Position numbers and translations under genes: made by a program
Assembly (NCBI GenBank): GCA_943333505.2
Contig: CALQTN020000001.1
Coordinates: 62,001-126,000, forward strand
Length of the DNA stretch: 64,000 nt
Source of the DNA: Asaia bogorensis
GTDB taxonomy: Bacteria; Pseudomonadota; Alphaproteobacteria; Acetobacterales; Acetobacteraceae
Direction: 5' to 3'
Notes under the pieces: generated by a model
Seen by the model: only the letters and a program-made list of their open reading frames with translations
Told to the model about the DNA's origin: nothing
The model's database searches: none
In this document: positions 8,991 through 18,253 of the stretch, in pieces
How the letters are laid out: the number at the start of each line of letters is the position of its first letter
How positions within the stretch are numbered: position 1 is the first letter of the stretch

Positions 8991-9151
8991 GGAAGGCAAG
9001 CTGTTCTTTTTGTGAACAAAAAGAACCAAAAAAACTTTTTGATACTTTGTGGCCGTTGGCGTGCCCCCTCGGCAAGCCCGAGCCAACGGCAACGAATTCA
9101 TGAAGTTTTTTTGCTTCTTTTTGTTCACAAAAAGAAGACCCTTCGCCTTGC
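8991..9151. repeat. AT-rich inverted-repeat element, copy B
   Basis: About 160 bp after pdxY. The left arm carries the palindrome TTCTTTTTGTgaACAAAAAGAA. A central stem GCCGTTGGC/GCCAACGGC pairs 9052-9060 with 9082-9090. The right arm is an inverted copy of the left (CTTCTTTTTGTTCACAAAAAG). The flanks GGCAAG and CTTGCC also pair. Sequence and layout match copy A at 3711-3850. The right arm is inside the open frame of the following exporter gene and codes for its first residues. Confidence 0.85.
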
Positions 9152-10833
9152 CTAATACTGGCCTTCCTTGGCTCATCCTCGGCAACATCGTCGTCGCCAC
9201 CCTGCAATTCACCGACCCGTTGCTGTTCGGCCGGATCATCGGGTTGCTCGCCATCGGCGCCGACTTGAACGGCATCATCGCCTGGATCGCCGTTTGGGCC
9301 GCCGTCGGGCTTGCCGGCATTGCCGCGAGCATGCTGATCGCTTGGCGCGCGGATCGGCTCGCGCATCGCATCCGGCTGGTAGCGATGGCACGGTTTTATG
9401 ACCACGCTTTGTCCCTGCCGCCGGCGTTTCACAGCGAAACCGATTCCGGGCGACTGATGAAAATCATGATCACCGGGGCGGACGCGATGTTCAACCTGAT
9501 CCTGAGTTTTTTGCGGAACCATCTGGCGACGTTCATTGCGGCCCTGGTGCTTTTGCCGCTCACCCTTCTGCTGAACTGGCGGCTGGCGCTGGTGCTGATC
9601 GGGTTGATGGCAGTTTTCAGTGCCCTGACCTGGGCGGTGATCCGCCGCACCGAAGGCGGCCAGGCGCGGGCACAGCGTTGGCATGTGGCGCTGGCCGGCA
9701 CCGCGCAGGACACGCTCGCCAATGTCACGCTGGTGCAATCCTATACCGGCCTCGACGCCGAGCGGGCGCGGTTTGACCAGATCGCCGCCCAGGTCATCCG
9801 CCATCAATTTCCGGTGCTAACCTGGTGGGCGGTGGCCAATGTGCTGACCCGGGCGGCCAGCACTGTCGCGGTGATTAGCATTGTCATCCTGGGCAGCCTG
9901 ATGATGATGGCGGGCACCGCGCGGATTGAAGACATCGTGAGCTTCATCGGGCTCGCCTTGCTGCTGATCGGACGTCTGGAAGGCGCGATGGGGTTCGTCG
10001 CCCAGCTTTCCGCCGAGAAGCCCAATCTTGCCGCTTATTTCGCGGTGTTCGACGCCCCCAATCTGGTGCCGGAGGCCGCCGACGCGCCGGCGCTGCGGCC
10101 CGGCCCCGGCGAGGTGGTTTTCGATGCGGTGCGCTTCGCCTATCGCCAGGACGCGCCGGTCCTGCACGAGGTTTCCTTTGTTGCGCCTGCTGGGCGAAGC
10201 GTGGCGTTGGTCGGCGCCACCGGGGCCGGCAAAAGCACCACTATGGCGTTGCTGCAACGGCTCTGGGACCCGGATCAGGGCGCGATACGCATTGATGGGC
10301 AGGATATCAGGGGGGTTTCGCTCGGCAGCCTGCGGGCAGCGATTGGCGTTGTGTTCCAGGACAGTCCGGTGCTGAACCGGTCAGTGCGCGACAATCTGTT
10401 GCTCGGCAGGCCCGATGCGTCCGACGCCGAATTGTTTGCCGCCTTGCGCCTTGCCCAGGCCGATCATTTTGTCCGCGCGATGCCGGACGGGCTGGATACC
10501 GTGGTGGGCGAGCGTGGCGGCAATCTATCCGGTGGGCAGCGGCAGCGCTTGGCGATTGCGCGCGCAGCGCTGAAAAACCCGCCGATCCTGGTGCTGGATG
10601 AGGCGACCAGCGCGTTGGACGCGGCGACTGAGGCCGAGGTCGCGGCGGGGCTTGCCGCCCTGATGGAGGGCCGCACCAGTTTTATCATTGCGCATCGCTT
10701 GTCGACCATTCGGGCGGCGGATGAAATCCTGGTGTTCGATGGCGGTCGCATTGTCGAGCGCGGCGGATTTGCCGAGTTGCTGGCGCGTGATGGACAGTTT
10801 GCCGCGCTGGTGCGGACGCAGCGCGCAGTTTAG
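9100..10833 (+). CDS. NdvA/ChvA-like ABC exporter with repeat-derived N-terminus
   Basis: An ABC exporter half-transporter of about 577 residues from ATG at 9100. Six membrane segments occupy residues up to about 310. The ATPase domain has Walker A GATGAGKST, Q-loop VFQDSPVL, signature LSGGQRQRL, Walker B ILVLDEATSALD and the IIAHRLSTI His loop. The closest match I recognise is the cyclic beta-glucan exporter group (NdvA/ChvA), which moves glucan to the periplasm. The first roughly 13 residues (MKFFCFFLFTKRR) are encoded by the right arm of repeat copy B. Family-like sequence starts at the first membrane segment (LVIGN-type region, PLLFGRII). The normal cytoplasmic N-terminus of about 20 residues has thus apparently been replaced. 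All ATPase motifs are intact, so it may still work. Confidence 0.8.
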   Translation: MKFFCFFLFTKRRPFALPNTGLPWLILGNIVVATLQFTDPLLFGRIIGLLAIGADLNGIIAWIAVWAAVGLAGIAASMLIAWRADRLAHRIRLVAMARFYDHALSLPPAFHSETDSGRLMKIMITGADAMFNLILSFLRNHLATFIAALVLLPLTLLLNWRLALVLIGLMAVFSALTWAVIRRTEGGQARAQRWHVALAGTAQDTLANVTLVQSYTGLDAERARFDQIAAQVIRHQFPVLTWWAVANVLTRAASTVAVISIVILGSLMMMAGTARIEDIVSFIGLALLLIGRLEGAMGFVAQLSAEKPNLAAYFAVFDAPNLVPEAADAPALRPGPGEVVFDAVRFAYRQDAPVLHEVSFVAPAGRSVALVGATGAGKSTTMALLQRLWDPDQGAIRIDGQDIRGVSLGSLRAAIGVVFQDSPVLNRSVRDNLLLGRPDASDAELFAALRLAQADHFVRAMPDGLDTVVGERGGNLSGGQRQRLAIARAALKNPPILVLDEATSALDAATEAEVAAGLAALMEGRTSFIIAHRLSTIRAADEILVFDGGRIVERGGFAELLARDGQFAALVRTQRAV

Positions 10834-10954
10834 GCAGGATTTGCTGCGCTGCACGGCAAGTTTTTGCATTTCTGGAGTGGCTTGGCGCATGCTGGCGTCC
10901 GGTTGGCCGCGCGCCAGTCCCGGCGGCGGGGCCCCGATACGGGAGGTTCTCGTC

Positions 10955-11386
10955 ATGACTGTTGCAGCGATCCTTCGTCATAAGGGCAGCGCGGTCGCCC
11001 ATGCGCGGCCCGACCAGACCGTCTCCGACATAGCCGGCCAGCTCGCGACACGCCGGATCGGGGCGTTGCCGGTCGTTGAAAACGGCGCTTTGGTCGGGAT
11101 CATCAGTGAACGCGACATCGTTCAGGCGCTGGCAAGCCACGGTGTGGCGGCGCTGGACTTGCCCGCCAGCGCGCTGATGACAACCCAACTATCCACCGCC
11201 ACCCGCGCGACAACAGTGGGCGAGGCGATGCGGATCATGACCGATGGCCGCTTCCGCCATCTGCCAGTACTGGAAAATGGGGTCCTGATTGGCATCGTCA
11301 GCATTGGCGACGTCGTCAAAGCACGAATTACCCAGCAGGAAACCGAGGTCGACAGTCTGAAGGCCTATGTCGGCGGAGCGGTCTGA
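10955..11386 (+). CDS. CBS-domain pair protein
   Basis: A 143-residue stand-alone protein with two CBS domains in tandem (about 1-65 and 70-135), showing the repeated GALPVVENGALVGIISERD and RHLPVLENGVLIGIVSIGD motifs. Such modules bind adenine nucleotides and usually sense energy state; no catalytic domain is attached. ATG at 10955 is chosen because GGGAGG lies 8-9 nt upstream; the longer frame upstream has no family sequence. It lies 121 nt downstream of the exporter gene. The partner protein is unknown. Confidence 0.88.
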   Translation: MTVAAILRHKGSAVAHARPDQTVSDIAGQLATRRIGALPVVENGALVGIISERDIVQALASHGVAALDLPASALMTTQLSTATRATTVGEAMRIMTDGRFRHLPVLENGVLIGIVSIGDVVKARITQQETEVDSLKAYVGGAV

Positions 11387-11391
11387 AACGC

Positions 11392-11628
11392 TTATTCCCA
11401 GACCGGTTTGCCGAGGTCGAGCTGCTTCTGGCTGGTTGTCCCGCCGGTGATCGCGCCGACCCCAGCGCCGATCGCGGCCCCGAGCCCGACACCGATCGGC
11501 CCACCGATGATGCCGATCACCGCGCCGGTGCCGGCCCCGGTGCCAGCGCCGGTCGCGACCCGGTCGAACTGACTGCTGCCGCACCCGGCGAGCGCTAGGC
11601 TGGCAACGAGAATAAAGCCAACATGCAT
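11392..11628 (-). CDS. Small glycine-zipper lipoprotein
   Basis: A 78-residue protein with a short signal peptide ending in the lipobox LALAGC, so it is predicted to be lipidated at Cys and anchored in an envelope membrane. Most of the mature part is a Gly/Ala repeat (GAGTGAGTGAVIGIIGGPIG and onward) typical of glycine-zipper lipoproteins of the osmotically inducible/SlyB type. An AGGAG-type site lies just upstream of ATG 11628. It converges with the CBS gene (5-nt gap) and is divergent from mscL. The role is unknown; membrane stress is a guess based on the family. Confidence 0.75.
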   Translation of the reverse strand: MHVGFILVASLALAGCGSSQFDRVATGAGTGAGTGAVIGIIGGPIGVGLGAAIGAGVGAITGGTTSQKQLDLGKPVWE

Positions 11629-11778
11629 GATATCGCTCCTTATCAGTGTCAGTAATCCAACTGCCATAGGCCGCAATTGCGGCAAGACCAAGCTGAAGGA
11701 GGCAAACCGCTTGCGCTGGTTGCGCAATAAAGTGTACCGATCACCTAGTGGATAAAAACCCAAAAGGAATACTTAAAA

Positions 11779-12219
11779 ATGGCACTACCCTCGCAAATCA
11801 AAACCCCCGGCTGGCTTGGCGAATTTCAGGCCTTCATCATGCGAGGCAATGTCGTTGATCTTGCCGTCGGCGTTATCATTGGTGCCGCCTTTACCGGCAT
11901 CGTTGGCAGCCTAGTGAAGGACATCGTCAACCCGGTGATCGGCCTGCTGATCGGCGGCATCGATTTCTCCAACATCTTCATCACCTTGAAGGGCCCGTCC
12001 GCCGCAACTCTGGAAGCGGCCAAAACGGCAGGCGCGGTAACCCTGAATATTGGCGTGTTCATTAACGCGATCATTCAGTTTGCGATCGTGGCCTTCGCGA
12101 TTTTCTGGATGGTGAAAATGCTGAGCGCGCTGCAGCGCGAGCAGGAAGTGGCGCCGGAGCCGTCGGCCAGCGACGTACTGCTGACCGAAATCCGCGACCT
12201 GCTAAAATCGGGCAAATAG
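11779..12219 (+). CDS. mscL: Large-conductance mechanosensitive channel MscL
   Basis: A 146-residue MscL that releases solutes through the inner membrane during hypo-osmotic shock. The conserved N-terminal helix and TM1 (FQAFIMRGNVVDLAVGVIIGAAFTGIV), the periplasmic loop, TM2 (INAIIQFAIVAFAIFWMVK) and the C-terminal helical bundle are all present. AAGGA precedes ATG 11779 by 9 nt. It is divergent from the glycine-zipper lipoprotein, with 150 bp between them, and the ChaC-like gene starts 6 nt after the stop, so those two are probably co-transcribed. Confidence 0.96.
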   Translation: MALPSQIKTPGWLGEFQAFIMRGNVVDLAVGVIIGAAFTGIVGSLVKDIVNPVIGLLIGGIDFSNIFITLKGPSAATLEAAKTAGAVTLNIGVFINAIIQFAIVAFAIFWMVKMLSALQREQEVAPEPSASDVLLTEIRDLLKSGK

Positions 12220-12225
12220 TCTGTC

Positions 12226-12921
12226 ATGAACGATAAACCGGCGGATACTGGCGATTTCTTTCTAACCCGGGCGCGGTTGCTGTCGGGGGAACTCGCCGAG
12301 AATATCCGCCGGGCGATGCCTGATGTGCATGTGCTGTCCGACGCAGAACGGGCGGCCTCGCTCGCGGATATGCTGGCAAATCACCCAGACCCTGGCGATG
12401 GTGTCTGGGTGTTCGCCTATGGATCGCTGATCTGGAATCCAGCGATCCATATTGCCGAACGCCGCGCGGTGCACACGCCACAATGGCGGCGATCCTATTG
12501 CCTGTCGGTGAAAATGGGGCGCGGCACGCCGGAAAACCCGGGGCTCATGTTGGGTCTCGCGCCCGGCGGCGGCTGCACCGGGGTCGGGCTGAAGATCGCC
12601 GAGGACATGGTGGCACAGGAGTTGGATATTCTGTGGCGGCGCGAAATGGTGGCGGCCGGTTATATTCCGCGCTGGGTGCCGATCCATGATCCGGACAACG
12701 GGGACGCGATCGGGCATGCAATTGCGTTTACGATCAATCCCGCCGGGCCGAGTTATTGTGGCGATATTGACGAGAACGAAATGATCCACCGGCTGGCAAC
12801 CGCAAGTGGGCAGTTGGGATCATCGCGGGAGTATCTGTTCAATACCCATGAAGGCTTGCAGCAGATCGGGATCACCGATCCGTTTCTGGCGCGCTTGGTG
12901 GAACTCGTCGGGCGGAGATAA
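12226..12921 (+). CDS. ChaC-like gamma-glutamylcyclotransferase
   Basis: A 231-residue protein of the ChaC/GGCT fold. The substrate-binding motif VFAYGSLIWNP (the YGSL loop) is near residue 65. It is followed by RRSYCLSVKMGRGTPENPG and a C-terminal region typical of glutathione-specific cyclotransferases, which split glutathione to 5-oxoproline and Cys-Gly in the cytoplasm. The first 55 residues are a poorly conserved helical extension. A 5-oxoprolinase gene lies 38 kb away at 50.6 kb in this window, which could use the product (inference; not linked). Confidence 0.88.
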   Translation: MNDKPADTGDFFLTRARLLSGELAENIRRAMPDVHVLSDAERAASLADMLANHPDPGDGVWVFAYGSLIWNPAIHIAERRAVHTPQWRRSYCLSVKMGRGTPENPGLMLGLAPGGGCTGVGLKIAEDMVAQELDILWRREMVAAGYIPRWVPIHDPDNGDAIGHAIAFTINPAGPSYCGDIDENEMIHRLATASGQLGSSREYLFNTHEGLQQIGITDPFLARLVELVGRR

Positions 12922-12942
12922 GTCTCCGCCCGACGCAATAAC

Positions 12943-13734
12943 CTAGCCAGCCGCGGTGACTGCGCGCTTGGCGATCACGCCGACAAGATGGGCGCGATAG
13001 ACGGCGCTGCCATGAATGTCGCTCATCATGTTATCGGCTGAAACGCTCACCCCGTTCAGCGCGGCGGCTGACCAGTTGCCGGCAAGGGCTGCCTCGGCGG
13101 CGGTAAAGCGGAACACACCGCCCTGCCCCGAACCGGTGACCGCGACGCGGATGCCAGCCGGGCCTTTGGCGACGAACACGCCGACCATGGCGTAGCGCGA
13201 GGCCGGCTGCTTGAACTTCACGTAAGCCGCTTTGGCTGGGATCGGGAACGAGACCGAAGTGATCACTTCATCGGCGGCAAGCGCGGTTGCGAACATGCCG
13301 GTGAAATAATCATCCGCCTTGATCGCGCGCTTGTTGGTGGTGATGGTCGCACCCATTGCCAACGCGGCTGACGGGTAGCACGCCGCCGGGTCGTTATTGG
13401 CGAGCGAGCCGCCAATGGTTCCACGTGACCGCACCTGATTGTCACCAATCCCGCCCGCCAACGCCGCCAAAGCGGGAATGGCGCGCTTGATTTCGGCCGA
13501 TGCCGCAACGGTTGCATGGGTGGTCATCGCGCCGATGGTGACGCTGTCGCCACTGACGGTAATGCCGGACAGGCCGAGCTTGGCGAGATCGACCACCACC
13601 GAAGGCTGGTTCAGGCGCTGTTTCAGCACCGGGATGAGCGTCATCCCGCCGGCGAGCGCCTTGGCATCGTCAGCACCGAGAGCCTTGACGGCATCGGCGA
13701 GGGCACCGGGTTTCTGATATTCGAAGTTGTACAT
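12943..13734 (-). CDS. Molybdenum hydroxylase FAD-binding subunit (CoxM-like)
   Basis: A 263-residue medium subunit of a xanthine oxidase-family enzyme. The FAD-binding motifs AGGMTLIPVLKQR (near 32) and TIGGSLANNDPA (near 105) are clear. It passes electrons from the FeS subunit to FAD. It is the last gene of a small-large-medium operon, beginning 14 nt after the large subunit stop. Natural acceptor and substrate are unknown. Confidence 0.93.
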   Translation of the reverse strand: MYNFEYQKPGALADAVKALGADDAKALAGGMTLIPVLKQRLNQPSVVVDLAKLGLSGITVSGDSVTIGAMTTHATVAASAEIKRAIPALAALAGGIGDNQVRSRGTIGGSLANNDPAACYPSAALAMGATITTNKRAIKADDYFTGMFATALAADEVITSVSFPIPAKAAYVKFKQPASRYAMVGVFVAKGPAGIRVAVTGSGQGGVFRFTAAEAALAGNWSAAALNGVSVSADNMMSDIHGSAVYRAHLVGVIAKRAVTAAG

Positions 13735-13748
13735 GTGATGTCCCTCGC

Positions 13749-16127
13749 TTACTCGGCCGCCGCGCGGTGGCCGCCATTGATGATGTTCCAGACTTTTTCG
13801 GCCGTCGCCGGCATGTTCATGTGCCGCACGCCATAGGCGGACAGCGCATTCACCACCGCATTGATCACCGCCGGCGGTGAGCCGATGGCTCCGACCTCGC
13901 CGCAGCCCTTGGCCCCGAGCGGGTTATGGGTGCACAGCGTGTTTTCGGTGCCGACCGAGATGTTGGACAGGTTGTCAGCGCGCGGCATGGTGTAATCCAT
14001 GAACGATCCCGACAGAAGCTGGCCCTGAGCGTCATAGACCGCGTGTTCGAGCAGCGCCTGGCCAATGCCCTGGGCGACGCCGCCCTGGATCTGGCCTTCG
14101 ACGATCATCGGGTTAATGACGCGGCCGACATCGTCCACCGCGACGAACTGCACGATCGAGGTCACGCCGGTATCGGGATCGATTTCGACCTCGCAAATAT
14201 GGCACCCGCCAGGGAAGGTGAAGTTGGCGGGGTCATAAAACGCGGTTTCGTCGAGGCCGGGTTCCAGGGTTTCGATCGGGTAGTTGTGCGGCACGTAGGC
14301 GGTCAACGCGATTTCGCCAAAGGTCTTGGCGCGATCCGTGCCGGCAACGGAGAATTTGCCGTCCTTGAACTCGATGTCCTCGACCGACGCCTCGAGCAGA
14401 TGGGCGGCGATCTTGCGGCCCTTGAGGATGATCTTGTCCATCGCCTTGACCATGGCCGAGCCACCGACCGCGAGGCTGCGGCTGCCATAGGTGCCCATGC
14501 CGAACGGAATGCGATCGGTATCGCCGTGAACGATCTGGACCTGGTTATGGGCCACGCCAAGCTGATCGACGACAAGCTGGGCGAAGGTGGTTTCGTGACC
14601 CTGGCCGTGGCTGTGGGTGCCGGTGAAGACCGTCACCGAGCCGGTTGGATTGACCCGGATATTGGCGACTTCATAAAGGCCCGCACGCGCGCCGAGTTGG
14701 CCGACCAGTTTGGACGGGGCAATACCGCAGGCTTCGAGGTAGGTCGAAATCCCGATGCCGCGCAGCTTGCCTTTTGCGGCGGCGGCGGCCTTACGGGCCG
14801 GGAAGCCAGCGTAATCGGCGTTTTTCAGCGCGGTGTCCAAAGTGGCAAAGTAGTCACCGCTGTCGTACTGCACCGCAACTGGGGTCTGATACGGGAAGGC
14901 ATCGCGCGGGATGAAGTTCTGCCGACGCAGCGCCACCGGATCGGCACCGGTGTCGTGGCAGACCGCATCAACGAGACGTTCGACCAGGAAGCTCGCTTCC
15001 GGACGGCCGGCGCCGCGATAGGCATCGACGGGGACAGTGTTGGTGAAGACAGCCTTCACTTCGCAATAGATCGCCGGGGTTTTGTAAACGCCAGCGAGCA
15101 GGGTCGCGTAGAGATAGGTCGGCACTGCCGGCCCGAAAGTCGACAGATAGGCGCCGAGATTGGCCATCGTGCTGACCCGCATGCCGAGGAAGTTGTTATC
15201 GGCATCGAGCGCCATTTCGGCGTGGCTGTCATGGTCGCGGCCATGGGCGTCAGAAATGAAGCTCTCGCTGCGATCGGACGTCCATTTGACCGGACGGTTG
15301 ATCTTGGCGGCGGCCCAGGTGACCGCGGCTTCCTCGGCGTAGTGGAAAATCTTGGTGCCGAAACCGCCGCCGACATCGGGGGCGACCACACGCAATTTAT
15401 GTTCCGGGATGCCGAGCACGAACGCGCCCATCAGCAGCCGGATCACATGCGGATTCTGGCTGGTGGTGTAGAGCGTGTGCATGTCGCCGGACCGGTCATA
15501 ATCGCCGATTGCCGAGCGCGGCTCCATCGGGTTTGCGACCAGCCGGCTGTTGAGCAGGTCGAGCTTGACCACGCGGGCGGCTTTAGCAAAAGCGGCGTCA
15601 GTCGCGTCCTTGTCACCGATATGCCAGTCGTAGCAAACATTGCCCGGCGCATCGTCGTGCACGGCAGCGGCCCCGGCTGCGAGCGCATCACGCGATGCGC
15701 TATAGGCGGGCAGGTCTTCGTAGCCGATCACAAGCGCTTCGGCGGCGTCGCGCGCCTGCTGCTTGGTTTCGGCGATCACCATGACCACCGGATCACCGAC
15801 ATGGCGGACCTTGCCGTCAGCGAGAATCGGGTGCTTGGGCTCGGCCATCGGCGAGCCGTCTTTGCTGTGGATCTGCCAGCCGCAGGGCAATCCGCCAACG
15901 CCGGCGAAATCTGCTGCGGTGAAGATCGCGACCACGCCAGGCATCGCGGACGCCGCCGCGCTGTCAATGCCGGTGATTTTGGCATGCGGGCGGTCGGAAC
16001 GCTTGAAGATCGTGTATGTCTGGCCCGGACGATTGATATCGTCGGTATAGTTACCCTTGCCGCTGATGAAGCGAAGATCCTCGGTGCGGCGGACGGAGGC
16101 GCCGATGCCTTGAAAGACTGCGTTCAT
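13749..16127 (-). CDS. Molybdenum hydroxylase large subunit (AYRGAGR type)
   Basis: A 792-residue molybdopterin-binding subunit of the xanthine oxidase/CO dehydrogenase family. It starts [20 protein letters not shown], which is common in this subfamily. The loop that in form I CO dehydrogenase reads AYxCSFR reads AYRGAGR here, so the cysteine for the Mo-S-Cu centre is absent. The general active-site Glu is present in [12 protein letters not shown] near the C-terminus. It is therefore a hydroxylase of an unknown aldehyde, heterocycle or other carbon substrate rather than a form I CODH. ATG 16127 has AGGAA upstream. No maturation genes (coxDEFG type) are adjacent. Confidence 0.92.
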   Translation of the reverse strand: MNAVFQGIGASVRRTEDLRFISGKGNYTDDINRPGQTYTIFKRSDRPHAKITGIDSAAASAMPGVVAIFTAADFAGVGGLPCGWQIHSKDGSPMAEPKHPILADGKVRHVGDPVVMVIAETKQQARDAAEALVIGYEDLPAYSASRDALAAGAAAVHDDAPGNVCYDWHIGDKDATDAAFAKAARVVKLDLLNSRLVANPMEPRSAIGDYDRSGDMHTLYTTSQNPHVIRLLMGAFVLGIPEHKLRVVAPDVGGGFGTKIFHYAEEAAVTWAAAKINRPVKWTSDRSESFISDAHGRDHDSHAEMALDADNNFLGMRVSTMANLGAYLSTFGPAVPTYLYATLLAGVYKTPAIYCEVKAVFTNTVPVDAYRGAGRPEASFLVERLVDAVCHDTGADPVALRRQNFIPRDAFPYQTPVAVQYDSGDYFATLDTALKNADYAGFPARKAAAAAKGKLRGIGISTYLEACGIAPSKLVGQLGARAGLYEVANIRVNPTGSVTVFTGTHSHGQGHETTFAQLVVDQLGVAHNQVQIVHGDTDRIPFGMGTYGSRSLAVGGSAMVKAMDKIILKGRKIAAHLLEASVEDIEFKDGKFSVAGTDRAKTFGEIALTAYVPHNYPIETLEPGLDETAFYDPANFTFPGGCHICEVEIDPDTGVTSIVQFVAVDDVGRVINPMIVEGQIQGGVAQGIGQALLEHAVYDAQGQLLSGSFMDYTMPRADNLSNISVGTENTLCTHNPLGAKGCGEVGAIGSPPAVINAVVNALSAYGVRHMNMPATAEKVWNIINGGHRAAAE

Positions 16128-16159
16128 GGGGATGTTTCCTTTAGGTGTACGCAGCTGCT

Positions 16160-16645
16160 CTATTCGGCGGCTTTGGCGTGCATCAGGGACTGTGAGGCAT
16201 CGATGGCTTTCACGATGTTGTGATAGCCGGTGCAGCGGCAGAGATTGCCTTCGAGGCCGTGGCGGATTTCGTCCTGCGACAGGCCTTGCGGGTTTTTCGC
16301 CACCAGATCGATCGCGCTCATCACCATGCCGGGGGTGCAGAAGCCGCACTGGAGGGCGTGATGTTCGCGGAACATTTCCTGCATCGGGTGCAAAGTGCCA
16401 TCGGCAGCGGCGATGCCTTCGATGGTGGTGACCTGGGTGCCATCGGCCTGGAGGGCGAGCATGGTGCAGGCCTTCACCGAATTGCCATCGATGTGGACGA
16501 CGCATGCGCCGCACTGGCTGGTGTCGCAGCCGACATGGGTGCCGGTCAGACCGAGTTTGTCACGCAGCAATTCTACCAGAAGGGTGCGCGCCTCAACCTC
16601 AACCGATGAGGTTTTGCCGTTCACCGTCAGTGTCACCTGAGGCAT
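16160..16645 (-). CDS. Molybdenum hydroxylase 2Fe-2S subunit (CoxS-like)
   Basis: A 161-residue subunit carrying two [2Fe-2S] clusters. The plant-type cluster uses Cys40, Cys45, Cys48 and Cys60. The second, C-terminal cluster uses CGFCTPG and [10 protein letters not shown]. Length is typical. It relays electrons from the Mo site to FAD. It is the first gene of the operon, followed after 32 nt by the large subunit. Upstream on the minus strand there is a consensus -35 TTGACA (16759-16764) but only a poor -10 (TATCCC at 15-bp spacing), so promoter assignment is weak. Confidence 0.95.
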   Translation of the reverse strand: MPQVTLTVNGKTSSVEVEARTLLVELLRDKLGLTGTHVGCDTSQCGACVVHIDGNSVKACTMLALQADGTQVTTIEGIAAADGTLHPMQEMFREHHALQCGFCTPGMVMSAIDLVAKNPQGLSQDEIRHGLEGNLCRCTGYHNIVKAIDASQSLMHAKAAE

Positions 16646-16794
16646 CGTTCTCTCCCGTCAAAATGCGTGATCATGGGTATTCGCAGGCTGCTCCTGCCGG
16701 CTGATAGAGTGTTGTCATTGTGGCGCGGCGCGGTCAAGGGATAGGGGCGTGACCAAGATGTCAAAACCGCAAGATACCATCCTGTCAGGACCTA
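16646..16794. other. Upstream region of the molybdenum hydroxylase operon
   Basis: No gene seen. It contains a TTGACA and a TTGACC on the minus strand that could serve as -35 elements for the hydroxylase operon; no convincing -10 or operator was found. Together with the relic at 16795-17012 it fills the 400-bp gap before the next gene. Confidence 0.4.
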
Positions 16795-17012
16795 ACGCGC
16801 GCCCTCGGCGCCGTTGATTAGGTTTGGCCAATTCGCGCTGGCAAGGCTGATATCGGCCGATTGCTGGCGACGATAGCCGCGCACCCGGACGTGGCGTGAC
16901 CGGCGACGAAATGGGCGGCCACATCATGGCCGGCCGCCGCCGGACCGTCTTGAAGATTGACGATGCCGGCCGGCGACGCGGCCATGGCAGGAAAAGCGAT
17001 CAGGGCACGTAA
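16795..17012 (-). pseudogene. Frameshifted YHS-domain protein relic
   Basis: The minus-strand frame encodes a signal-peptide-like stretch (LRALIAFPAMAASPA). It is followed by NLQDG, GHDVAAHFVAGHAT and GCAAIVAS, which resembles the start of a small secreted YHS-domain protein (family pattern: G-Y-D-P-V-A-Y-F, then G-S-A). It has no good start codon. After IVAS the match jumps to another frame (ISLASANW, like the family's FASAANRD) and then stops. This looks like a decayed gene. Short YHS proteins of this type are common in alphaproteobacteria. The match is from memory and needs a search. Confidence 0.5.
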
Positions 17013-17044
17013 ACCGGCGCCTTGGGCGTTACGCGCCCGCCGGT

Positions 17045-18169
17045 TTAGTGATTGAACCCGCGCGCCACGATCGGCCACAGGCATTCCACCCGGCCTTTGC
17101 GCACGCCGACATACCAGTCGTAGCGATCCACCGTTGGGTCGCAATGGCCGGGCACCAGTCGCATTTTCTCACCGAGTTTGGGCGATGCGGTTTCCGAAGC
17201 GAACTCGATCTTGCCGTGTTCATCCGACAGGCCGACCACTTTCATGTCCGGGCGCTGCCACACCAGCGGCATGCCGGCGTCGGTCGCGAGTGCTTTGAGG
17301 CCGGCATCGACCACGGCCACACCGGGCCGCGGCGCGCTCATCACCGTCGCGAGCACGAACAGCGAATGGGCGAAGGTGGTGACCGGCTGGCCTGCTGCGT
17401 CGAGGTTGCGGCCGTAATCGGCATCCATGAAACAATAGCTGCCGGCCTGGAGTTCGTTGAACACGCCGGAATGGGCTTCGAGATTGAAGGTCCCGGTGCC
17501 GGCACCGCCGACGATATCGCAGCTCAGACCCTGCTGGCGCAGCATTTCGACGGTGCGCCTCGTATCTTCGACGGTCTGGGCGATGGCAGCCTCGCGCAGT
17601 TCGGGGGTGCGCATATGCTGGGCGCGGCCATGATAGGATTGCAGGCCGCCAAAGCGGAGATGCTTGCTCGCGGCAATTGCCTGGGCAAGGGCGACGGCGT
17701 CTGACCCAGGCGCCACGCCACAGCGGTTGCCGCCGACATCGATTTCAACCAGCACATCAATCCGGCGGCCGGCATCGCGGGCGGCAGCCTCGATTGCCGC
17801 GACATTGGCGGGATCATCGGCGCAAACCGCGATGCGGGTAATGCCAGCAAGGGCTGCAAGGCGGGCGAGCTTGGAGGTGCCGACCACCTGGTTGCTCACC
17901 AGAATATCCGGCACACCGCCCCAGGCGAGCGCTTCGGCCTCACCGACTTTCTGCACGCATTGGCCGACCGCACCGCGGGCGATCTGGCGATGGGCGATCA
18001 CCGCGCATTTATGGGTTTTGGCGTGCGGGCGGATTTTGACCCCGGTGCCGGCGATGGAAGCCGCCATGAAATCGAGATTGGCCTCGAACGCGTCAAGATC
18101 GATCAGCAAGGCGGGGGTATCGACCTCGTCTTCGCGCATGCCAGGTTGGGCGGGAGGGGGTTGCAGCAT
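17045..18169 (-). CDS. D-threonine aldolase-family PLP enzyme
   Basis: A 374-residue alanine racemase-fold PLP enzyme of the D-threonine/D-3-hydroxyaspartate aldolase group. The N-terminus reads DTPALLIDLDAFEANL, followed by the PLP Lys in RPHAKTHK. The C-terminus has the GHCDPT motif whose His and Asp bind the divalent metal in this family. It cleaves D-beta-hydroxy amino acids to glycine and an aldehyde (or glyoxylate). ATG 18169 (MLQPPPAQPG) is chosen because GGAG lies 9 nt upstream; the frame upstream lacks family sequence. It stands alone and is divergent from the gene at 18290. Exact substrate is open. Confidence 0.87.
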   Translation of the reverse strand: MLQPPPAQPGMREDEVDTPALLIDLDAFEANLDFMAASIAGTGVKIRPHAKTHKCAVIAHRQIARGAVGQCVQKVGEAEALAWGGVPDILVSNQVVGTSKLARLAALAGITRIAVCADDPANVAAIEAAARDAGRRIDVLVEIDVGGNRCGVAPGSDAVALAQAIAASKHLRFGGLQSYHGRAQHMRTPELREAAIAQTVEDTRRTVEMLRQQGLSCDIVGGAGTGTFNLEAHSGVFNELQAGSYCFMDADYGRNLDAAGQPVTTFAHSLFVLATVMSAPRPGVAVVDAGLKALATDAGMPLVWQRPDMKVVGLSDEHGKIEFASETASPKLGEKMRLVPGHCDPTVDRYDWYVGVRKGRVECLWPIVARGFNH

Positions 18170-18253
18170 GGCGGTGGTCTCCGGTTGAACGAGCGCCAGT
18201 TTCAACCGATTGGGTGAACGCCGCAAGCGCAGCCCGGCAAATGGCGAAAAAAC

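Noticed and set aside
13926-16223. 765-residue plus-strand open frame
   Set aside because: Antisense to the molybdenum hydroxylase large subunit; no family sequence.
12943-16645. Aerobic CO dehydrogenase operon
   Set aside because: The active-site loop is AYRGAGR, not the form I AYxCSFR, so CO oxidation is not supported.
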